Assembly (NCBI GenBank): GCA_003242205.1
Contig: QGUR01000208.1
Span: 1-8,155, forward strand
From: Chloroflexota bacterium
GTDB lineage: Bacteria; Chloroflexota; Anaerolineae; Aggregatilineales; Phototrophicaceae
Reading direction: 5' to 3'
Length of the DNA: 8,155 bases
The first letter of the stretch is position 1. Each line of letters opens with the position of its first letter. Shown one piece after another: positions 1 to 6,140 of the stretch. Position numbers and translations under genes: made by a program. The notes under the pieces are model-generated. The model did no database searches, was not told the DNA's origin, and saw nothing but the letters and a program-made list of their open reading frames with translations.

Positions 1-738
1 CCGCTTCACCCACGCCCCGGAACCGGGATGAAGGGCGATCAGGCGCGCGTCCCGGTCCAATCCCCATTCGTCAAGCCGCTCCTGCACAAACAAACGATCC
101 TGCTCGCTTACCGGATAGCTGAGAACCACTTTTTCGGCAGCGATCGGGCCGGTCCAGTGCTCGACAAGCCGCAAATTTTGCTCGACGACGTGACCTCTCT
201 GGAGTTCGTGCGTCTCGGTCAGAAACGGGCCGACTTCCGGCAGCCCGTAGCCGACTCGATGAGGGATTCCGGCAAAGTGCGCCAGCATTGCTCCCCACCA
301 GTGATCCGGGCGGAAGATCACCGCGCTGCCATAGCCAATGCGCCGTAAATGCCGCGCCGAACGCAGCAGAAGTTGATAGGGCGATTTCCAGTCCGGTTTG
401 GGCGACCGGCTGAAACCGGGAAACGGCAACGTCAGCACGACATCGAGGTCGTCGTAATCGGCCAGTACGCCCGACGACCACGGGCCAACCAGCGCGTGAA
501 TTTCGGCATAGGGCAGCGCGCGGCGCAACATGCGAATCGCCGGCGTGGTCAACAGCACATCGCCGAGATGATCGGGGCGAATCAGCAGGATGCGATCGGG
601 CCGGACGCGGCGGCTTCTCGGAATAGGCAACCGCGCAAGGTCATATAGGGCGGCGCGGCGCACACGCTCCTTAAACGAGCGTTCGTGAAACGCCGCGGCC
701 AGCTTGCGATTGCGCGCAACCAGCGCTTCCCTATCCAA
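1..738 (-). CDS. GT9 (heptosyltransferase-type) glycosyltransferase, 3' end outside window
   Basis: This frame is open across the window edge, and 246 codons are visible. Residues 49-61 read RILLIRPDHLGDV, the N-terminal signature of GT9 (ADP-heptose:LPS heptosyltransferase superfamily), followed by TTPAIRMLRR. Residues 237-241 read HPGSG, the start of the second Rossmann domain that binds the nucleotide sugar. The family moves a sugar from a nucleotide donor to a growing surface glycan at the inner face of the membrane. The best start is TTG at 738-736, with AAGGA 8 bases upstream and an 8-base overlap with the end of the preceding GT4 gene, which suggests translational coupling. It gives an unusual basic N-terminal extension of about 48 residues. 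GTG at 663-661 is an alternative start but its AAGGAG lies only 3 bases away. The acceptor and sugar cannot be told from sequence. If the host has no LPS, a heptose role is doubtful. The family call is firm and the start is moderate. Confidence 0.9.
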   Translation of the reverse strand, partial: MDREALVARNRKLAAAFHERSFKERVRRAALYDLARLPIPRSRRVRPDRILLIRPDHLGDVLLTTPAIRMLRRALPYAEIHALVGPWSSGVLADYDDLDVVLTLPFPGFSRSPKPDWKSPYQLLLRSARHLRRIGYGSAVIFRPDHWWGAMLAHFAGIPHRVGYGLPEVGPFLTETHELQRGHVVEQNLRLVEHWTGPIAAEKVVLSYPVSEQDRLFVQERLDEWGLDRDARLIALHPGSGAWVKR

Positions 739-1948
739 GCCCGATGTCCTTGTACGTTTCCAGCAGATACGGTATCAGCGCGCTCCAGTCATAAAAGCGG
801 CGCGCGTCGGCCTGCGCCGCCTTGCCGAGCGCTTGCCGTCTTTCGGCGTCGTTCAACAGCGCCACGACTTCGCGTGCAAACGCTTCTGCGCCTTCGGCCA
901 TGATGATCGACGCTTTCACTCCGGTTTTCAGACCTGAAGCGGCGATTGGCGTTGCCACGACGGCGCAACCGGACGCCATCGCTTCCAGAATCTTCAGGCG
1001 CGTGCCGCTGCCCATGCGGAGCGGCGCGATATAGACGGTGGCCGCCTGCAGAAAGGGCTGCACGTCGGCGACCCAGCCGGTCACCTCAATTCCCGGATCG
1101 TCGCGCAGCGCTTCCAGACTCTGGTGTGGTTTCTGGCCGACGACATACAGACGCACATCCGGCACGCTGGCGCGGATAAGCGGCAGAACGGCATCGACGA
1201 ACCATAGGATGGCGTCGACGTTGGGCCGGTAATCCATCTTCCCGGTGAAGACCAGCACGTTTTCACCCAGATCGAGCCGCGGCGTGTTGTTCAGATACCG
1301 TTCGGCAAAGATACCGTTCGGCACGACGGCGACCGGCCTGTTTTCCCGCAGCGGGCGCAACGCTTCCGCGTCTTCTTCGGAGACGGCGATCACGCAATCC
1401 ACCCGGTTGCAGACGCTGCGCTCGTAATGATAGATCCGCTGCGCCTGTGCCCACGAATACAGCGCGGGCGCGAGACGGCCCGGCGTTTTGCGGTCGACTT
1501 CAAAAATGCTGCGCTGCAGCGCGTATTCGGCGTTGTGGGCGTCGTAGCAAATTTTGGCTGCAGGCTGGTGTTGTCGCACCACATCCAGATAGGGCGTCAT
1601 TTCGAGCCCTTCAAACTGAACCAGATCATAGGTCTCGGCGTCGAGCATGGCTATCAGCCGCTGCCTGAACGCCGCGCTCAACAGCCGTCGCGCGATGTCC
1701 GGCTGCCGGGTCAGAAGCATATCACGCAGGCGGTCTTTCCGCGACCGGCTCGGAGGAGGCACAACCTCCAGACGGGTACAGAGATCGACCAACGGCGACG
1801 CGACGTTATCGATGCCGTTGGTGTGGAATGACAGTAATGAAATTTCATGGCCGGCTTCACGCAGCCCTCGAATAATCCCAAAATTGCGTATCGCGCCGCC
1901 CTGATGCGGTGGATAGGGCAGGCTCGGCGTTAACAACAAGATTCGCAT
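731..1948 (-). CDS. GT4-like glycosyltransferase (PEP-CTERM/Stp1-associated type)
   Basis: This is a 405-residue GT-B glycosyltransferase. The N-terminal domain starts MRILLLTPSLPYPPHQGGAI (residues 1-20), with a glycine-rich turn typical of GT4. DAHNAEY is at 136-142 and a sensor-like CVIAVSEED at 185-193. The C-terminal donor domain begins around 230 with VLVFTGKMDYRPN and holds PLRMGSGTRLKILEAMASG at 309-327. E322 is the second glutamate of the EX7E pattern. The first is replaced by the GSGTR turn, as in the sugar-transferase subfamily found in exopolysaccharide/PEP-CTERM loci. The start is ATG 1948, because homology begins there and GAAGG lies 6 bases upstream. It sits 2 bases after the stop of the upstream glycosyltransferase, so the two are almost certainly one operon. 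An open frame continues upstream to 2305 but it lies over the other gene and reads as low-complexity Arg/Ala sequence. Sugar specificity is unknown. Confidence 0.92.
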   Translation of the reverse strand: MRILLLTPSLPYPPHQGGAIRNFGIIRGLREAGHEISLLSFHTNGIDNVASPLVDLCTRLEVVPPPSRSRKDRLRDMLLTRQPDIARRLLSAAFRQRLIAMLDAETYDLVQFEGLEMTPYLDVVRQHQPAAKICYDAHNAEYALQRSIFEVDRKTPGRLAPALYSWAQAQRIYHYERSVCNRVDCVIAVSEEDAEALRPLRENRPVAVVPNGIFAERYLNNTPRLDLGENVLVFTGKMDYRPNVDAILWFVDAVLPLIRASVPDVRLYVVGQKPHQSLEALRDDPGIEVTGWVADVQPFLQAATVYIAPLRMGSGTRLKILEAMASGCAVVATPIAASGLKTGVKASIIMAEGAEAFAREVVALLNDAERRQALGKAAQADARRFYDWSALIPYLLETYKDIGLG

Positions 1949-1950
1949 GT

Positions 1951-3054
1951 TTAGCCTTCGTGTACGGCATGGTAGACTGATCGTACCGCGCGGGCGGTCT
2001 TCTCCCACGTAAATGCCCGCGCGCGTTCCAGCGCCGCGCGTTCTGTTGCCTCTCGCCATTGGCGGTCGGTGACGACGCGATACAGCGCCTCGCAGATCGC
2101 CTCTGGGCTTTCCGGCTCGACTTGCAGGCCAACATCGCCGACGACTTCCGGCAGTGACGAACGGTTGCTGACCACCGGAACCGTGCCGCAGGCCATCGCC
2201 TCCAGCGCGGGCAGCCCGAAACCTTCGTAGAACGACGGCGTGACCAGCGCTAGCGCTCCATTGTAAAGCGCGGGCATGGCGGCTTGCGAAATGCCCTCGC
2301 GCCACAAAACTCGCCCCGCCAGACGCAGCGTTTCGATACGCGCCATCGTTTCATCAAACAGCCAGCCGCGGTTCCCGGCCAGCACCAGCGGCGGCGCGTC
2401 AGGCAGGCGGTCGAGCAGCAGGCGATAGGCTTCCAGCAGCCCGGCAATATTCTTGCGCGGCTCGAAGGTTCCAACAAACAGCAGATATTTGTCGGGCAGG
2501 TCGAGCGCGCGCAGGCCGGCCCGCGTTTCATCGGCTGGCAGCGGGCGAAAACTTTCGTCCACGCCGAGCATATGTACCGTGATTTTGGCCGTCGGCACGC
2601 CGAGCATGGTCGTCAGGTCGCGGCGCGTTGCCTCGCTGTCGGCCAGAATATGATCGGCATGGCGCACCGCCGCCGCAATCTGGCCGTTATAGTAGCGACG
2701 GCTTTCGTCTGTTAGATACTGCGGGTAGTGCAGAAAATTCAGATCATGCACGGTGATGACATGGCGGCGCGCAGCGCGCAGCGGAGGGATGAAATCGGGG
2801 CTATGAAACACATCCAGACCGCGCCACGCCAGTTCGACCGTCAGCGCCAGCCGCTCGACGCGATGGTGGCTGGGCGTCCATAAAACGCCGCGCCGGAAGC
2901 GCGTTACAAGCGAGTCCTGCGCTTTACGGCTTTGAAAAACCGTGTAGTCGTTCTCGAAATCCAGGCGTTCCAGCGCGTGAACGAGACGGCGAATATACGT
3001 GCTGATGCCGCCTGTCCGGTAGTAGGTCAGCCGTGCGTCGATGCCAATTCGCAT
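1951..3054 (-). CDS. GT4 family glycosyltransferase (mannosyltransferase-like)
   Basis: This 367-residue retaining GT-B enzyme has a textbook GT4 layout. MRIGIDAR opens the N-terminal Rossmann fold, followed by TGGISTY (14-20), which sits at the donor phosphate loop. VHDLNFLHYP is at 102-111 and ILADSEATRRDL at 136-147. FVGTFEPRKN (193-202) supplies the Arg/Lys pair (R200, K201) that contacts the donor diphosphate. PSFYEGFGLPALEAMACG (273-290) carries the complete EX7E motif, E277 and E285. Its closest style is that of mannosyl- or rhamnosyltransferases of O-antigen and exopolysaccharide loci, but the sugar is not determined by sequence. No Shine-Dalgarno sequence precedes ATG 3054. A TATACT box ends 6 bases before it, so the message may be leaderless. 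It leads a tight three-gene run with the following GT4 and GT9 genes. Confidence 0.95.
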   Translation of the reverse strand: MRIGIDARLTYYRTGGISTYIRRLVHALERLDFENDYTVFQSRKAQDSLVTRFRRGVLWTPSHHRVERLALTVELAWRGLDVFHSPDFIPPLRAARRHVITVHDLNFLHYPQYLTDESRRYYNGQIAAAVRHADHILADSEATRRDLTTMLGVPTAKITVHMLGVDESFRPLPADETRAGLRALDLPDKYLLFVGTFEPRKNIAGLLEAYRLLLDRLPDAPPLVLAGNRGWLFDETMARIETLRLAGRVLWREGISQAAMPALYNGALALVTPSFYEGFGLPALEAMACGTVPVVSNRSSLPEVVGDVGLQVEPESPEAICEALYRVVTDRQWREATERAALERARAFTWEKTARAVRSVYHAVHEG

Positions 3055-3060
3055 GTCGTG

Positions 3061-3066
3061 AGTATA
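3061..3066 (-). promoter_or_regulatory. -10 box close to the GT4 start (possible leaderless promoter)
   Basis: On the minus strand TATACT is followed by six bases and then the ATG at 3054. A transcript would start at or beside the ATG, and no Shine-Dalgarno sequence is present, which fits a leaderless mRNA. I see no good -35 box at 16-18 bases, so the call rests on the -10 box and its position alone. Confidence 0.4.
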
Positions 3067-3069
3067 GCC

Positions 3070-3106
3070 GCAGCGCCTGTAGCTGAGTAGGGCCGCGTGG
3101 CGCTAC
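3070..3106 (-). other. Inverted repeat between the solute-binding protein and GT4 genes
   Basis: On the minus strand GTAGCGCC (3106-3099) can pair with GGCGCTGC (3077-3070) around a loop of 21 bases. The only non-Watson-Crick pair is a G-U wobble in the minus-strand RNA, while the plus-strand RNA would have a C-A mismatch. So the fold suits a transcript running from the solute-binding gene into the glycosyltransferase gene. No U-tract follows, so it is not a classic terminator. The plus strand of the same stretch resembles the 5' half of a tRNA. Confidence 0.3.
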
Positions 3107-3149
3107 GACTAACCCGACATCTCTGCTTCCGGGCTGTGCTTCGCCGCTG

Positions 3150-3947
3150 CTATAGCCACCGATCGATAATGCGGTCGAGCGTGCCGTCTTGCGCCAGTGC
3201 TTCCAGCGCCTGATTGATGGCTTCCCACGTTGGCCCGCGGTCGGCGCGGGTGGCGGCGGCGTACCACGTATCCGTGACGTAATGCAGGGTGGCGTCCCAG
3301 TCGGGATGCTCATTGAGGTACAACTGCGCCGTGATCGCATCCACCAGCGCGGCGTCCGCCTGTTCCAGACGCACGGCATCCAGCGCGTAGCGCCCCAGTT
3401 CGTAGGGCCGGGTTTCAAAGGGCAGCACGCGGCGCAGCCAGCGACGCGCTTCGGCATCGGCGGGCGACCCAAATTCATATGCCAGCGCGCGCCCCGGCAA
3501 CGCATCCATGCTGTTGATACCGCTGTCTGCCCGGCTCACCAGCACCAGCCCGGCGTTGAAGTAGGGGCGGGTGTAAAGCACGTCGTCTCTACGCGCCGGG
3601 TCGATCAGCAGCATCGAAATCAGCACATCGACCTGATCGACTCGCAGCGCGTCGTACAGGCCGTCATAGCCCAGATTGACAAAGCGCACGGGGATGCCCA
3701 GCCGTTCGGCCAGCGCCACCGCCAGATCGACTTCAAGCCCGTACAGGCCATCCGGCCCGGTATTGGCGAACGGCGGGTAGCTGGCATCGATGCCGACGCG
3801 CAGTTCGCCGTAAGGGAACAGGTCGTGGGTCGTCGGAGGCGGCTGCTGGAGCGCGTTCCAGCGCAGGGCCAGTACCAGCAGGCCCAGCAGCGCGGCGACG
3901 AGGATCAGCATCTGGCGGCGGGTTATGACGCGGGCGCGGGCAACCAT
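3150..3947 (-). CDS. Membrane-anchored family-3 solute-binding protein
   Basis: This 265-residue protein has a short basic N-terminus (ARARVITRRQ) and one hydrophobic segment at about 13-29 with no lipobox cysteine, so it is probably held by an uncleaved signal anchor. From residue 48 it is a SBP_bac_3 domain: ELRVGIDASYPPFA (48-61), GLEVDLAVALAERLGIPV (70-87), then IDPARRDDVLYTRPYF (115-130). In this region the family uses an Arg to hold the ligand alpha-carboxylate (here R119 or R120). D203 (ALVDAITAQ) lies where an acidic residue usually binds the amino group. It ends properly with GTLDRIIDRWL. Family members bind polar amino acids for ABC importers or act as sensor or dehydratase domains. 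No permease or ATPase gene is adjacent. The start is ATG 3947, overlapping the hydrolase gene by 25 bases with no strong Shine-Dalgarno sequence, which implies coupled translation. The ligand is unknown. Confidence 0.88.
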   Translation of the reverse strand: MVARARVITRRQMLILVAALLGLLVLALRWNALQQPPPTTHDLFPYGELRVGIDASYPPFANTGPDGLYGLEVDLAVALAERLGIPVRFVNLGYDGLYDALRVDQVDVLISMLLIDPARRDDVLYTRPYFNAGLVLVSRADSGINSMDALPGRALAYEFGSPADAEARRWLRRVLPFETRPYELGRYALDAVRLEQADAALVDAITAQLYLNEHPDWDATLHYVTDTWYAAATRADRGPTWEAINQALEALAQDGTLDRIIDRWL

Positions 3948-5095
3948 AAGCTCTCGGTTTGCTGCCAGCCGCGCGCATAAGCCTGTACGGCGTAGTAAAT
4001 CGGCTTTGGCTGGAAATCGACGGTGACGAGCGTGAAGTGATCCGGATAATTCAGTGTGTCTACCGGATAGCGGAACGCCCACAGGCACATTTTTTCCAGC
4101 CATGGCCATTCCGTTTCAGCCAGACGTAGGGCATCGACGGTATAGGCGGCGCGCTGCGAGGGGCGCACCGCTTTTGTCCAGCGCGGGTGGTCATTCCAGC
4201 CGGTTTCGGTGATGTAAACTGCCTTGGCTGCATCGCCGTGCCGCTCCATGATCTCGCGCAGCAGTTCGGCGCGGCGGAAATTGAGCCGGTCGAAGCCCGG
4301 TTCTGCTTCCGGCGGTTCGGTGAAGCCGTAGGTATGCACCGCCAGCGCGTCGAAATAGGGCGCTGCGCCGGCTTCGTACAGCGCTTCCAGATACAGCAGA
4401 TCGTTCAGGCCGTGCGCGCTGCCGGGCGGTTCGAGCGTCGGCGCGAGCGGCGCGGCCAGTATCACGACCTCCGGATTGGCCGCGTGGGCGCGGGCGTAGA
4501 CCGCCTGTAAAAGGGCGGCATAGCCTGCCGGATCGACCTGCTGGTAGCCCCACTCGAAAGCGAGATTCGGCTCATTCCAGATGATGATGTGATTGATAAC
4601 GCCCGCATAGCGTTCCGCAAACAGCGCGACAAATTCGGCGAAATCGTCATAGGATTCCGGCGGCAGAGTATTCAGCGTCGCGTATTCTTCCGGCACATCG
4701 CGGCGCGCCCAGTGTGGCACCAACCCCATGCGCGCGATGATGTGCAGACCCTGATTGCGGGCATAATTCACGAGGCGGTCGGCCGATGCCCACGAATAGA
4801 CATCCTCCGCGATTTCGATGTAGGCCCACGGGAAAAATTCGACAATCGTATCCGCCCCCATTTCCCGGACCATCTGAAGGGTGCGCTGTATTTTCCAGTC
4901 TTCGACTTCGTCAATCAGTCGCGTGTGCGTGCAGACGTGCGGCTTGACGGTTTCGACTACCTGCGGCGGGCCAAGCGGCGCGCGCGGCGGCGCAGGCGCG
5001 AGAGCGCTGATCACGGCTAGCGCTATCAGAAAGCGGATGGGCCAGCGCCAGTGAGGGCGAACGGTATACCAGAGTGGCGTCAGTCGAGCAAGCAT
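3923..5095 (-). CDS. Clan-A glycoside hydrolase, membrane-anchored (GH39/GH5-like, PslG-style)
   Basis: This 390-residue protein has a hydrophobic segment at about 19-35 after a basic stretch (signal anchor or signal peptide), a Pro-rich linker to 45, then a single TIM-barrel domain. IIIWNEPN (170-177) carries the acid/base E175. YITETGWND (294-302) carries the nucleophile E297. HTYGF (254-258) is the usual barrel histidine/tyrosine strand. These are the clan GH-A signatures of retaining glycosidases. By family knowledge the nearest functional parallel is PslG-type GH39, an endoglycosidase encoded within an exopolysaccharide operon that trims or releases polymer. Being next to glycosyltransferases supports a similar role. 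It could equally be a plain GH5/GH39 enzyme for nutrient glycans. The start is ATG 5095, with TATAGT ending 7 bases before it. An AGG 4 bases away is the only ribosome-site hint. The 3' end overlaps the solute-binding gene. Confidence 0.88.
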   Translation of the reverse strand: MLARLTPLWYTVRPHWRWPIRFLIALAVISALAPAPPRAPLGPPQVVETVKPHVCTHTRLIDEVEDWKIQRTLQMVREMGADTIVEFFPWAYIEIAEDVYSWASADRLVNYARNQGLHIIARMGLVPHWARRDVPEEYATLNTLPPESYDDFAEFVALFAERYAGVINHIIIWNEPNLAFEWGYQQVDPAGYAALLQAVYARAHAANPEVVILAAPLAPTLEPPGSAHGLNDLLYLEALYEAGAAPYFDALAVHTYGFTEPPEAEPGFDRLNFRRAELLREIMERHGDAAKAVYITETGWNDHPRWTKAVRPSQRAAYTVDALRLAETEWPWLEKMCLWAFRYPVDTLNYPDHFTLVTVDFQPKPIYYAVQAYARGWQQTESLWLPAPAS

Positions 5096-5102
5096 GCAGC
5101 CT

Positions 5103-5108
5103 ACTATA
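5103..5108 (-). promoter_or_regulatory. -10 box close to the hydrolase start (possible leaderless promoter)
   Basis: Minus-strand TATAGT is separated from ATG 5095 by seven bases. A poor -35 candidate (CTTCCT, about 17 bases upstream) exists. Together with the similar arrangement before the GT4 gene this suggests leaderless initiation, although the sequence alone cannot prove it. Confidence 0.4.
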
Positions 5109-5128
5109 ACGCGCAGGCGGCAAATAGG

Positions 5129-5160
5129 AAGCGCAAGTAGCTGGCGTCTGCCCTGCGCTT
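5129..5160 (-). other. Stem-loop between the LuxR and hydrolase genes
   Basis: AAGCGCA (5129-5135) and TGCGCTT (5154-5160) form a perfect 7-bp stem. Inside it GGC/GCC around GTCT can make a short second stem. It begins at the LuxR stop codon and ends about 20 bases before the -10 box of the hydrolase. There is no run of T after it on the minus strand, so it may be a weak terminator, an attenuator or a protein-binding site. Confidence 0.4.
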
Positions 5161-5722
5161 ATGCGTCGTCGATCAGATTGGCGCGCACGGCGCGTGCCAC
5201 GGCCTCCGTGCGCCCGTTGGCTTCCAGCTTGAAGAGGATGTTGCTGACGTGTTTTTTGACTGTGCCGGTGCTGATCGAGAGCGCCGTCGCGATTTCATGA
5301 TTACGCAGGCCGCGCGCCATCAGCGCCAGCACTTCGCGCTCGCGCTCGGAGAGGTGAACGGTTAGCGGCTCTTCCTCACTGCCGGCAGCCCGCGTTTCCC
5401 GCCACGCTTCAGCGCGATCCGCGCCGTGGGCCTGTTCGGCAGGCGCATGGCCATTCGCCGCCAGCGCAACCACCACCGATTGCAGCATCGCCGTTTGCTG
5501 AGATGTCAGAAGGTCGTCACCCGGAGCGGCGGATCGCCGGTCATACTTTGCGGGATGGTCACTGTTCGCTGCCGGCACATACAGCCTGATCGTCTGCTCG
5601 CCGAAGCGGATTTCGCTGACCTGATAGTGACGCCCATCCCGATTGACAAGCGCTGACAGTCCGGTTGCGGCCAGATCATGGTCGCTGGCAAAGATGATGT
5701 GGAGGGTCGGGTTGTTGCTCAT
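5159..5722 (-). CDS. LuxR/NarL-type HTH regulator with shortened receiver-like N-terminus
   Basis: This is a 187-residue regulator. Residues 124-185 are a full LuxR_C/GerE DNA-binding domain: LSEREREVLALMARGLRN then HEIATALSISTGTVKKHVSNIL, with the usual four helices. The N-terminus (LHIIFASDHDLAATGLSALV, 7-26) looks like the first strand and helix of a response-regulator receiver. However, one of the paired acidic residues is replaced (S13-D14), and the conserved phospho-acceptor Asp strand and Lys strand are not there. By residue 55 the sequence becomes a charged, low-complexity linker. It is therefore probably not regulated by phosphorylation. The start is ATG 5722; GTG 5734 is in frame but adds only MGTF and has no better ribosome site. 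Only 61 bases separate its stop from the hydrolase gene behind it, so it is a candidate local regulator of the glycan cluster. Confidence 0.88.
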   Translation of the reverse strand: MSNNPTLHIIFASDHDLAATGLSALVNRDGRHYQVSEIRFGEQTIRLYVPAANSDHPAKYDRRSAAPGDDLLTSQQTAMLQSVVVALAANGHAPAEQAHGADRAEAWRETRAAGSEEEPLTVHLSEREREVLALMARGLRNHEIATALSISTGTVKKHVSNILFKLEANGRTEAVARAVRANLIDDA

Positions 5723-5746
5723 AAATGTACCCACTGTTTTAAGCTG

Positions 5747-5758
5747 CTTGCCGGCAAG
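5747..5758. promoter_or_regulatory. Perfect 12-bp palindrome upstream of the LuxR gene
   Basis: CTTGCCGGCAAG lies 25-36 bases before the LuxR ATG, where a dimeric HTH regulator could bind for autoregulation. The symmetry is seen directly; the role is inferred. No second copy was found by eye near the other promoters. Confidence 0.35.
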
Positions 5759-5857
5759 ACCTGAAAGCGGTCTGGAAGCGTCGGGATGAGATGAAGGTGG
5801 CCGGTGGTATCAACATCGGAATCGAAGTGGGATTGACGGCTCAAATCTTAGGGCGAC

Positions 5858-5886
5858 ATAACAGGTCGCATTGCTGCGACTACAAT
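5858..5886 (+). promoter_or_regulatory. Promoter-like pair with palindrome filling its spacer
   Basis: ATAACA (5858-5863; 4 of 6 with TTGACA) and TACAAT (5881-5886; 5 of 6 with TATAAT) are exactly 17 bases apart. The spacer holds the perfect inverted repeat GTCGCA-TTGC-TGCGAC (5865-5880). A better -35, TTGACG at 5833-5838, is 18 bases before CATAAC (5857-5862) and could form an overlapping second promoter. The inverted repeat would be a natural operator for a repressor or MerR-like activator. No convincing gene starts directly downstream. Confidence 0.4.
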
Positions 5887-6111
5887 ACTATGCCCCTCTG
5901 GCCAATGCAATGAAGTGGCTCATGAGTGATGGACCAAGTTGGCTCGGCGCGGCACTCAGGAGGGCATGGTGCGGAGCAGGCGCATCTCCACCACGAAGCC
6001 GGGGAAGCACACGAATAAAGAGCGCCTGTGTGGGCCACAGACTGCCTCTTATTTTGTTTCTGACCCCTTGTGTTCCGAATCTTGGGCCGATCTTATATTC
6101 CGATGATGTTA

Positions 6112-6140
6112 TTCTTACACTATGTCTTGTAAGGTATAAG
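6112..6140 (+). promoter_or_regulatory. Candidate doxX promoter
   Basis: TATAAG (6135-6140) is preceded at 17 bases by TTCTTA (6112-6117), a weak -35. The surrounding sequence is AT-rich compared with the rest of the window. Transcription would begin near 6147 and leave a short leader of about 24 bases containing the strong ribosome site GGGGAGG. Other -10-like boxes (TATATT, TACACT) lie close by, so the exact promoter is uncertain. Confidence 0.35.

Noticed and set aside
71..481. Minus-strand open frame of 136 codons
   Set aside because: It is out of frame with the GT9 coding sequence covering the same bases, which carries the real family motifs.
1427..1831. Plus-strand open frame of 134 codons opposite the GT4 gene
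   Set aside because: It is antisense to a well-supported glycosyltransferase and has no ribosome site or protein-like pattern.
1949..2305. Upstream extension of the GT4 reading frame
   Set aside because: It overlaps the previous gene and reads as low-complexity Arg/Ala sequence. Homology starts at ATG 1948, which has a ribosome site.
3189..3980. Long plus-strand open frame of 263 codons opposite the solute-binding gene
   Set aside because: It is the antisense shadow of a high-GC gene: it has no recognisable domain, is rich in Arg/Gln/His, and the opposite strand carries a clear SBP_bac_3 protein.
3948..4109. Upstream extension of the solute-binding frame
   Set aside because: It lies inside the hydrolase gene and does not resemble an export signal. 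ATG 3947 is followed directly by the basic segment and membrane anchor.
981..5229. Recurring GCTTCCAG words across the minus-strand genes
   Set aside because: They are the complement of CTGGAAGC, i.e. common Leu-Glu-Ala codons in these genes, at irregular spacing. They are not a dispersed repeat family.
5791..5913. 40-codon plus-strand frame in the LuxR/doxX gap
   Set aside because: Part of it looks protein-like, but there is no ribosome site and it overlaps the promoter-like element.
5929..6018. 29-codon His-rich plus-strand frame
   Set aside because: It is very short and has no ribosome site; the His content may come from composition alone.
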